Source of the DNA: Candidatus Omnitrophota bacterium
Lineage (GTDB): Bacteria; Omnitrophota; Gorgyraeia; Gygaellales; Profunditerraquicolaceae
Direction of reading: 5' to 3'
Length of the DNA: 49,211 bases
NCBI GenBank assembly: GCA_016783715.1
Contig: JADHWA010000003.1
Location: 1 to 49,211, forward strand
Of the stretch, positions 33,623-40,615 are shown one piece after another. How positions within the stretch are numbered: position 1 is the first letter of the stretch; each line of letters begins with the position of its first letter. The position numbers were made by a program, and so were the translations under genes. Under the pieces are notes generated by a model. That model did not search any database. It was not told the DNA's origin and saw only the letters and a program-made list of their open reading frames with translations.

Positions 33623-33853
33623 ATTAAATGAGCCCACAACTTACGGAACGACAGTAAACGTAAGTTGTCTGGGCGAATTTAACCCCCCACCACTTTTCTA
33701 TAAAGCTTTTTAATTTTATTCTCCGATTTTGCCAAATGCTTCACGATTAATTTTTACCACCCATCCACGATACAAAAAGTGGTGGGGGGTAAGTTCGGTC
33801 ATATAACTTAGCTTCTCCGCCTGCGGCGGATCGCTAAGTTATGACCTCACTTA
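33623..33853 (-). repeat. Junction element E9 (nusG/rplK), class A middle
   Basis: Left stem GCCCACAACTTACG/CGTAAGTTGTCTGGGC; CCCCCCACCACTTTT...AAAAGTGGTGGGGGG; right stem GGTCATATAACTTAGC/GCTAAGTTATGACC; ends in the nusG TAA. Confidence 0.92.
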
Positions 33854-34378
33854 TATCTTCTCTACTTGCCAGTATTCTAATTCTACGGGAGTTGACCTGC
33901 CGAATATAGAAACGCTGACCTTGAGTTTTCCCCTTTCGGGATGTATCTGCTCTATGGTGCCATTAAAGTTTACAAATGGACCCTCGTTTACCCGGACCTG
34001 TTCCCCTTCTTCAAAGATGGTCTTCGGACTGGGCTTGGCTTCGGTCTCCTTGGTTCTCTTTAAGATGCTATCGACTTCCGCCTGCGGCAGAGGCATCGGC
34101 TTCTTTCCTAAGCCGATAAATCCTGTGATTCCCGGAGTTGTCTTAATCAAAAGATATGCTCTTTCGTCAAGATCCATCTCCACAATAAGATAACCGGGAA
34201 AAAATTTCCGCGCAGAGATCTTCTTCTTACCTGAGCGGATTTCGGAAACCTGCTCGGTAGGGATAATTATCTGAGTAATTGCCTCCTGCATCCCCTGGGT
34301 TGAGATTCTATTCTCCAACAGGGTCTTGACCTTATCTTCTGCTCCGGTTTGCGTATGAACAACGTACCACTTCTTCAT
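33851..34378 (-). CDS. nusG: Transcription termination/antitermination protein NusG
   Basis: MKKWYVVHTQTGAEDKVKTLLENRI; PGYLIVEMDLDERAYLLIKTTPGITGFIG. Confidence 0.97.
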   Translation of the reverse strand: MKKWYVVHTQTGAEDKVKTLLENRISTQGMQEAITQIIIPTEQVSEIRSGKKKISARKFFPGYLIVEMDLDERAYLLIKTTPGITGFIGLGKKPMPLPQAEVDSILKRTKETEAKPSPKTIFEEGEQVRVNEGPFVNFNGTIEQIHPERGKLKVSVSIFGRSTPVELEYWQVEKI

Positions 34379-34383
34379 AATAG

Positions 34384-34575
34384 TTATTTAAATAATCGGC
34401 TTAAGACTTGAGATAGGATCAAATCTATGGTTCCGATAAATAACGTCACGATCCCGGTTACCATGATCACAACCACCGTCGCCCCCATCAACTCCTGACG
34501 CGTCGACCAGGATACCTTGCTTAACTCCTGTTTAACTTCCCTTAAAAACTTTATCGGTTTAAATAATATTTTCAT
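34384..34575 (-). CDS. secE: Preprotein translocase subunit SecE
   Basis: 63 aa; KFLREVKQELSKVSWSTRQELMGATVVVIMVTGIVTLFIGTIDLILSQ. Confidence 0.93.
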   Translation of the reverse strand: MKILFKPIKFLREVKQELSKVSWSTRQELMGATVVVIMVTGIVTLFIGTIDLILSQVLSRLFK

Positions 34576-34602
34576 TATTTTTGTATTTTAGCCGTAACCA
34601 AC

Positions 34603-34648
34603 AGGAGCGGCAGGGCTGCGAACCTGTCGTTCGCTTTCGCTCACTCCT
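34603..34648 (-). pseudogene. Reduced tRNA-Trp-like copy 1 (46 nt)
   Basis: Minus strand AGGAGTGAGCGAAAGCGAACGACAGGTTCGCAGCCCTGCCGCTCCT: 5' and 3' acceptor arms and T-arm kept. Confidence 0.7.
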
Positions 34649-34801
34649 CATAGGGAAAACCGTTTGGTTTTCCCTCCATGACGCTCTCCGCCTTCGGCGG
34701 ATCGCTGTCACCCTTTCCTCCGCAAATTATCAAATATTCTTAAGGGGAAAACAATCTTTTCCCCTTAATAATCCCCTTTTTAGGTTCTCGCCGTAACCAA
34801 C

Positions 34802-34854
34802 AGGAGCGGCAGGGCTCGAACCTGTCGTGCCCCTTATTCGGCGGGGTCACTCCT
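34802..34854 (-). pseudogene. Reduced tRNA-Trp-like copy 2 (53 nt)
   Basis: Minus strand AGGAGTGACCCCGCCGAATAAGGGGCACGACAGGTTCGAGCCCTGCCGCTCCT: acceptor stem, one central hairpin, T-arm. Confidence 0.72.
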
Positions 34855-35005
34855 CATAGGGAAAACCCGTTTGGTTTTCCCTTATGACGCCCCTCATCTT
34901 TTACGCTGGGCTGTCACCCTTTCCTTCGCATCTTTTCAATTTTCCTTAAGGGGAAAACAATCTTTTCCCCTTAAGAACCCCTTTCGAGGTTCTCCCCGTA
35001 ACCAA

Positions 35006-35076
35006 CAGGAGCGGCAGGGCTCGAACCTGCAGTCACGGTTTTGGAGACCGTTGGTTTGCCATTAACCGACGCTCCT
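35006..35076 (-). tRNA. tRNA-Trp (CCA)
   Basis: AGGAGCG acceptor pairs CGCTCCT; anticodon arm ACGGT-CTCCAAA-ACCGT; T-loop TTCGAGC. Confidence 0.95.
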
Positions 35077-35265
35077 ATTTTTATCGAGCAGATAACTTAC
35101 GGAGCGATGCGTCGTAAGTTATAACTGCTTCATATCTTATTAGCAGTGTCTGCGAGCTAACCCCGCACCCAGTCTAGTATCTACTACTACTTGTTTGGGT
35201 GCGGGGTAAATTCTGACAGAGACTTATGTTCTCCGTCCTCGGCGGATCCATAAGTCTCGTCATCA
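35077..35265 (-). repeat. Junction element E10 (rpmG/tRNA-Trp), class D middle
   Basis: GAGCAGATAACTTACGG...CGTAAGTTAT...GTCTGCGAG; CCCCGCACCC (35161-35170)/GGGTGCGGGG (35197-35206); right stem TGACAGAGACTTATG/CATAAGTCTCGTCA. Confidence 0.88.
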
Positions 35266-35412
35266 TTTAATTTCTTTATGCGCAGAATGCTTGCGGCAGA
35301 ACCTACAATATTTGGAGAGTTCCAGTCTGTCCTGATGCAATCGCTTATTTTTGGTTGTAGTATAATTCCTGTTTTTACAAACCGTACATTCTAACGTAAT
35401 TAATTCCCGCAT
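35263..35412 (-). CDS. rpmG: 50S ribosomal protein L33 (zinc-ribbon type)
   Basis: Manual translation [49 protein letters not shown]; not in the ORF track; stop TGA lies in E10. Confidence 0.95.
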   Translation of the reverse strand: MRELITLECTVCKNRNYTTTKNKRLHQDRLELSKYCRFCRKHSAHKEIK

Positions 35413-35457
35413 AACAGTTTTACCGTTTAAATTTACTGCCCCTGTCTAAAAAAAATA

Positions 35458-35530
35458 AGCTGGAGACGGGGATCGAACCCGTGACCCCGTCCTTACCAAG
35501 GACGTGCTCTACCAACTGAGCTACTCCAGC
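35458..35530 (-). tRNA. tRNA-Thr (GGT)
   Basis: GCTGGAGTAGCTCAGTTGGTAGAGCACGTCCTTGGTAAGGACGGGGTCACGGGTTCGATCCCCGTCTCCAGC; anticodon arm CGTCC-TTGGTAA-GGACG. Confidence 0.96.
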
Positions 35531-35683
35531 AAGCTAAGGACACGGCCATTCTTTGCATTTTCCGTCGACAAACAAAAAAAACCTAAAAAATTTATAGAAT
35601 CCCCACCCTCTAAAAATACACTGAATTCTTAGGCAAATTTGCTGTAACCCTAAGATTTTATTGGAGATTTACACAGACTCGTA

Positions 35684-35711
35684 AGTATATATTAAAATTG
35701 CAGATTGTCAA
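35684..35711 (-). promoter_or_regulatory. Putative sigma70-type promoter upstream of tRNA-Thr
   Basis: Minus strand TTGACA - 16 nt - TATACT in an AT-rich region, ~150 nt before tRNA-Thr. Confidence 0.6.
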
Positions 35712-35806
35712 GTTTTTTTTGTGTTTTTATTAAAAAACTCAAAAAAGGCTAAAAAACTGATTAAAAAGATTTAATAAACGACTGCTCTAGATGTGGCCTC
35801 TTTTTA

Positions 35807-35962
35807 CCCACCTTCGCAGAAAGCCATGTCCGTAAGGCCGTGGGTGAATGCATAGTGGGTAACCCGCCAAAGACGAAAGTTCTCATGAGCGAAGGCGGAT
35901 ACTGCTTCGGCGGGTTTCGCCGAAGCAAGCGAAGATGCTTTTGGCCGATAGGCCGTAGAGCT
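35807..35962. repeat. GC-rich palindromic repeat patch downstream of rsmA
   Basis: Perfect hairpin GCTTCGGCG-GGTTT-CGCCGAAGC (35904-35926) plus GCGAAGGCGGA and GGCCGATAGGCCGTAGAGCTTC motifs. Confidence 0.6.
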
Positions 35963-36760
35963 TCACTTTTTTAATGAATTGGCGAGATTTGCGAAGTCCT
36001 GGAGGGTAAGTCTTTCGGGCCGGATCTTCCTGTCTATATCATACTCCCTAAAAAAGCTCTCTAGCCGGCCATCAGGGACAATTCTACGCAAACTGTTGAC
36101 CAGGGTCTTCCTCCTCTGATTAAATGCGCTGCGGATAAGTTTAAAGAAGAGCTTCGGATCTTGGGCATCAACTGCCGGGCAGCTGCGAAACACCAGATGC
36201 AATAATGATGAATCTACTTTGGGGACAGGATAAAATGACCCCTTCTTTATAGAAAAGAGGATTTTGGCCTGGGCATAATACTGGATGAAACAAGTTAGAG
36301 CGCCGTACTCTTTGCTGCCTGCAGGCGAGATCACCCTGCGGGCAAATTCTTTCTGAACCGTAAGAAATACATCCTGAATCAGGCTCCTATATGTCAGGAG
36401 GTATTCGATTATCGGAGTTGTAATATAGTAAGGGATATTTCCGGCCACCCTGATCTTAGCCTCACCCTTTCCAAAGAGCTCTCTAAGGTCAACTTTGATT
36501 ATATCCTTATTGATCAGTTTTACCCGATCCCTAAATTCAGCTAAATTGTTATTAAATGAGTCCTTGAGGTCTTTATCAATCTCTACGGCGTAAACTTTTT
36601 TTGTGCGCTCTGCAACCAGGCGGGTCAACTCTCCCTTACCTGAACCGATCTCCAATACTGTGTCCCGGAGAGAGAAATTGCAGGCGGAAACAATTTTGTT
36701 TAGAACATTTTTATCGGCAAGAAAATTCTGCCCTAGGCTCTTTTTTGGTTTCTTGTGCAT
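35963..36760 (-). CDS. rsmA: 16S rRNA (adenine(1518)-N(6)/adenine(1519)-N(6))-dimethyltransferase
   Basis: PKKSLGQNFLADKNVLNKIV; VLEIGSGKGELTRLVAE; VAGNIPYYITTPII. Confidence 0.96.
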   Translation of the reverse strand: MHKKPKKSLGQNFLADKNVLNKIVSACNFSLRDTVLEIGSGKGELTRLVAERTKKVYAVEIDKDLKDSFNNNLAEFRDRVKLINKDIIKVDLRELFGKGEAKIRVAGNIPYYITTPIIEYLLTYRSLIQDVFLTVQKEFARRVISPAGSKEYGALTCFIQYYAQAKILFSIKKGSFYPVPKVDSSLLHLVFRSCPAVDAQDPKLFFKLIRSAFNQRRKTLVNSLRRIVPDGRLESFFREYDIDRKIRPERLTLQDFANLANSLKK

Positions 36761-37698
36761 TTTACGGCTAGCTTTATTGCCTCAATCATGGGACGGATAT
36801 CGGCTGCCGGGTTTCTTTTGGCTGCGATATCAAATGCTACCCCGTGCAGCGGCGTGGTCCTGATAAACTCTAACCCCAGAGTCAGGTTAACCCCGGAATC
36901 AGCACCGCTGATTTTTAGCGGAATTAAAGCCTGATCATGAAAGAGCGAGATGACACAGTCAAACTTACCGCCAATTGCCTTAGAGATCGCTGTATCGGCC
37001 GGCAACGGCCCCTGGATGGATGGTATCTTTTTCTTGAGTTTAACCACCGCAGGCTGGATGATCCACTCTTCTTCTCTGCCGATCAGTCCGTTGTCAGAGG
37101 CATGGGGGTTAAGCGCAGAGATAACTATGCGGGGATTCTCAATTTTAAATAGTCGCCTTAATGAATCAAAAGCTATCTCGGTAGTTTTACAAATCCCGGC
37201 GGTTGTTAATCTTGAGGATACAGCATTGAGAGGGATATGGCGGGTAACCAGAGCGCACCTCAGCCGCTTATTCAATAGCATCATCACAGTATCCTTTGCC
37301 CTGCAATTTTGGGCAAAATATTCGGTGTGCCCGGAGTAATTATACCCGGCCAGCTTAACCGCTTCTTTTGAGATCGGCGCGGTTACCAGACAGTCGATTC
37401 GCTTACCTTTAATTAACTCCAATGCCTTATCTAAATACTCAATTGAAGCCCTGCCGTAATCGGCCGAGACCTTGCCAAATTTAAAACCTCTCCTTGAGAC
37501 ATTATTTAAATCTATGAAATCAAGACTCTTCCCTAAACCAGATTCAGCAACTCTATCGAATACCCGGCGGTCTCCGATGATTACAAAGTCGAATCTCCCC
37601 CTTAAGGCAGAAACCGCCCTTGCGGCTATCTCAGGACCTATCCCCGAAGGATCACCCAGGGTTAAACCGATCTTTAAATTAGATAAGGGGCTTTTCAC
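36733..37698 (-). CDS. pdxA: 4-hydroxythreonine-4-phosphate dehydrogenase
   Basis: IGLTLGDPSGIGPEIAARAV; NYSGHTEYFAQ; SALNPHASDNGLIGREEE; FHDQALIPLKI. Confidence 0.96.
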   Translation of the reverse strand: MKSPLSNLKIGLTLGDPSGIGPEIAARAVSALRGRFDFVIIGDRRVFDRVAESGLGKSLDFIDLNNVSRRGFKFGKVSADYGRASIEYLDKALELIKGKRIDCLVTAPISKEAVKLAGYNYSGHTEYFAQNCRAKDTVMMLLNKRLRCALVTRHIPLNAVSSRLTTAGICKTTEIAFDSLRRLFKIENPRIVISALNPHASDNGLIGREEEWIIQPAVVKLKKKIPSIQGPLPADTAISKAIGGKFDCVISLFHDQALIPLKISGADSGVNLTLGLEFIRTTPLHGVAFDIAAKRNPAADIRPMIEAIKLAVKCTRNQKRA

Positions 37699-38717
37699 TT
37701 AAAGGTCTTAATATAGGAAAGATCTTTGAGTTCCTGGAGCCACACATCCATCTTCTCGCCCATCTCATTATTGACCAGGATCAAGCGTATGTCTTCCTGA
37801 ACCTCCTCCAGGCTTAATTCCCGCGGAGGGATTAAGCTATCGAGCCTGAAGATATAATATGCGCGATCTATCTTAAATGGTTTCGAAGACTCTCCCGGCT
37901 TAAGGTCAAATACTGTCTTCTCGATATCCTCTCTTAGTTCACCGCCCCGATAGACCCTGATCTTATTCATCGAGAGAGAATATCTTTGAGCCAAATCTTC
38001 GAGGCCCTCGCCATTCTTTACGGCTCTGGAGACTTTATCTACCAGCCCCCGATCATCTATACGCAGGGTCCTGAACTCCCATTGTTGCGGCTCTTTAAAA
38101 TCCTGCTTGTGCTGCTGATAGTATGTGGTTACCTCCGAAGGCGTAACGATAATCTTGCCTCGAACATTTTCCTCAATTACCGCATACATCAGCATCTGTT
38201 CGGAGATCTTTTCTTCCAGGTCAGCCTGGGTTATTCCCTGACTGGATAAATCATCGCGGAAATCCGCTTCGCTTCGATAATTCCCTTTGATCTGGTTAAT
38301 CCTGGATTCCAGAACCTCCGGATTAAGTACTATATCGTCCTTCTTAGCCTGCTGCAGGATCAGACGATCTTCTATCAGCTTCCAAAGAAGCTCCGGCTCC
38401 ATCTGCTCCATCTTATCGTCTAGCTGTTTACCGGTATATTCCTGGGCCATCTGCATGCGCATAAAATTCGAAAAATCTTGGAGGTCACGGCGGGTGATCG
38501 CCTCGGAGTTAACGATAACAATGATCTTCTCCTGGGCATAGCAGTTCAGCGCAAAGCATAAAGCGCAAAGCGTAAAACTAAAGCTTAAAACGAAAAGCTT
38601 TGCGCTTAAAACTTTTCCCGCCAGAATATTCCATTGCAGGCGGGACCCCGCAATAGATTTATTTTTGTGGCGGGGAACTTTGCGTTTTGCGCTTTGAGTT
38701 TTGAACTTATCCATCAT
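37695..38717 (-). CDS. SurA-like periplasmic chaperone/peptidyl-prolyl isomerase; unusual repeat-encoded N-terminus
   Basis: SurA N-domain-like ELLWKLIEDRLILQQAKKDDIVLNPEVLESRINQIKG; rotamase-like C-terminal half. Confidence 0.85.
   Translation of the reverse strand: MMDKFKTQSAKRKVPRHKNKSIAGSRLQWNILAGKVLSAKLFVLSFSFTLCALCFALNCYAQEKIIVIVNSEAITRRDLQDFSNFMRMQMAQEYTGKQLDDKMEQMEPELLWKLIEDRLILQQAKKDDIVLNPEVLESRINQIKGNYRSEADFRDDLSSQGITQADLEEKISEQMLMYAVIEENVRGKIIVTPSEVTTYYQQHKQDFKEPQQWEFRTLRIDDRGLVDKVSRAVKNGEGLEDLAQRYSLSMNKIRVYRGGELREDIEKTVFDLKPGESSKPFKIDRAYYIFRLDSLIPPRELSLEEVQEDIRLILVNNEMGEKMDVWLQELKDLSYIKTFK
38549..38700. repeat. Palindromic repeat patch inside the 5' coding region of the surA-like gene
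   Basis: GCGCAAAGC direct/inverted copies (38549-38557, 38563-38571, 38597-38605); hairpins CCCGCC/GGCGGG (38617-38644) and CCCCGC/GCGGGG (38646-38675). Confidence 0.75.
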
Positions 38718-40608
38718 TTAATTCAACCTTTTTAAATGTACTGATTGCTTCTCTTAAGAGCCGACAGTAAAGATCAAATCCTACCGCGGCAATAAATCCG
38801 TGCTGCTCCTGGCCCAACAGATTACCTGCTCCCCTTATCTCTAAATCCTCCATGGCAATCTTAAAACCTGCCCCCAGATATGAGTGCTCCTTAAGCGCCT
38901 CCAGCCTCTTCTGGGCATCACTATCTAAGATCCCATGCTTTGGAATAAAAAAATATGCATAGGCGGACCTGTCAAATCTGCCTACCCGTCCGCGCAACTG
39001 ATGCAGATCAGACAATCCGAAATGCTGCGCATTATTTACTATAATCGTGTTAACATTCGGTATGTCTATCCCGGACTCAATGATCATCGTAGCGACCAGG
39101 ATATCGATCGCCCCCTCAAGGAACCCAAGCATTACCTTCTCCAGGGTCTTCGGCGGCATCCTTCCGTGGACAACCCCAATTCTGGTATTTGCCGGCAATA
39201 GAGATGCTATTCTTTCTCTAATCCGCGAGATGTCCTCAATGCGATTATGTATAAAAAAGACCTGTCCTTTTCTTTTGAGTTCCTGCCGGCATACCTGAAG
39301 GAGCAGGTCTTCATCATATTTTACCACAACCGTCTTAATAGGCAATCTATTTTGGGGAGGCGTATTAATTACCGAGAGATCCTTGGCTCCGGTCAGACTC
39401 ATATATAATGTCCTAGGAATTGGGGTAGCAGTAAGCGTCAATATATCAGTAGTAAGGCGCACCTTTTTGAGCTTCTCCTTATGTTTTACTCCGAAACGCT
39501 GCTCCTCATCGATAATCACAAGCCCTAGGTCCTTAAAACCTATATCGTCAGACAGTAGCCGGTGCGTGCCGATAATTACATCAACACTCCCTCTCTTTAG
39601 CTCCTCGACAATCGCTTCCTGCTCGGACTTGGTTTTAAAGCGCGAGAGCATCGCCACGTTTAATGGAAAATCCCGAAGGCGCTGGGTAAAATTTTTGTAG
39701 TGCTGCTCAGCCAGAATGGTCGTGGGAACCAAAAAGGCAACCTGCTTATTATCCATTACCGCCTTGAATGCTGCGCGCATAGCTACCTCGGTCTTACCAT
39801 AGCCTACATCACCGCAGAGCAACCTGTCCATTGGCGCAGATGACTCCATGTCGGCTTTGACCTCCTGGGTGGCTTTGATCTGACCCGGAGTCTCTTTATA
39901 GGGAAACCCTGCCTCAAATTGCTCCTGCCAATCTGAATCCTTCGAATATACAAACCCCTTTACCGACAGGCGCATCGCCTGCAGAGTAAGCAGCTCCCAG
40001 GCCATCTTCTGAATACCCCTTCTTGCCCTGGTTTTTATCCGCAGCCACTCCTTAGTCCCCAGGCGGGAAAGCTTAGGCCTGCGCACCTGAAAGGCGATAT
40101 ATTTCTGCACCAGATGCATTGACTCCACCGGCACATAGAGCTTCTCCTGGCGGTCATATTCGACAACGATGTGATCCCTGTATTTTTGACCAACCTTGAT
40201 CTTCTCCAGCCCCAGAAATCTTCCGATGCCGTGCTGATTATGCACCAGGTAGTCGCCGATATTTAAATCCAGGAAATTATCGACGGGGAATTCCTCGGTA
40301 AAGCTAGCCTTCTTTGTGGCGCTATGTGTTTTCCTTACCGGCAGGATTATCGCCATCTTATGCTCCCAGAGGCCTTCCTGCGTCAGGGGGTTAAAGCTCT
40401 TGATTGAAGAGATTGTATCCAGGTCTAACTTGATTCGTATCGGCAACTCGAAGGCGAAAGGAAAGATATCGATAATCTGGCCTCGGCGGGCAAAATCACC
40501 CTCTTCTTTTACACTATCAAACCTTCTGTAGCCAAGTTCACTCAAGGCTACAAAGAAAGGTTCTGTGTCAATATTGGCGCCGGTATAAATTTTGAGGGAT
40601 TTAAACAT
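38707..40608 (-). CDS. mfd: Short Mfd-like transcription-repair coupling translocase (~633 aa)
   Basis: CarD/RID domain (NIGDYLVHNQHGIGRFLGLEKI...KLYVPVESMHLVQKYIA), LLCGDVGYGKTEVAMRA, VIIDEEQRFGVKHKEKLK, LTATPIPRTLYMS, RGRVGRFDRSAYAYF. Starts at MFKSLKIYTG just after the secDF stop. Confidence 0.92.
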   Translation of the reverse strand: MFKSLKIYTGANIDTEPFFVALSELGYRRFDSVKEEGDFARRGQIIDIFPFAFELPIRIKLDLDTISSIKSFNPLTQEGLWEHKMAIILPVRKTHSATKKASFTEEFPVDNFLDLNIGDYLVHNQHGIGRFLGLEKIKVGQKYRDHIVVEYDRQEKLYVPVESMHLVQKYIAFQVRRPKLSRLGTKEWLRIKTRARRGIQKMAWELLTLQAMRLSVKGFVYSKDSDWQEQFEAGFPYKETPGQIKATQEVKADMESSAPMDRLLCGDVGYGKTEVAMRAAFKAVMDNKQVAFLVPTTILAEQHYKNFTQRLRDFPLNVAMLSRFKTKSEQEAIVEELKRGSVDVIIGTHRLLSDDIGFKDLGLVIIDEEQRFGVKHKEKLKKVRLTTDILTLTATPIPRTLYMSLTGAKDLSVINTPPQNRLPIKTVVVKYDEDLLLQVCRQELKRKGQVFFIHNRIEDISRIRERIASLLPANTRIGVVHGRMPPKTLEKVMLGFLEGAIDILVATMIIESGIDIPNVNTIIVNNAQHFGLSDLHQLRGRVGRFDRSAYAYFFIPKHGILDSDAQKRLEALKEHSYLGAGFKIAMEDLEIRGAGNLLGQEQHGFIAAVGFDLYCRLLREAISTFKKVELNDG

Positions 40609-40615
40609 TGAAGAT

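Larger units (their letters stand above)
34591..34994 (-). repeat. Two ~200 bp tandem units between secE and tRNA-Trp, each carrying a reduced tRNA-Trp-like sequence
   Basis: Units ~34591-34789 and ~34790-34994 share GCCGTAACCAACAGGAGCGGCAGGGCT..GAACCTGTCGT, AGGGAAAACC...GGTTTTCCCT and TTAAGGGGAAAACAATCTTTTCCCCTTAA. Confidence 0.9.
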
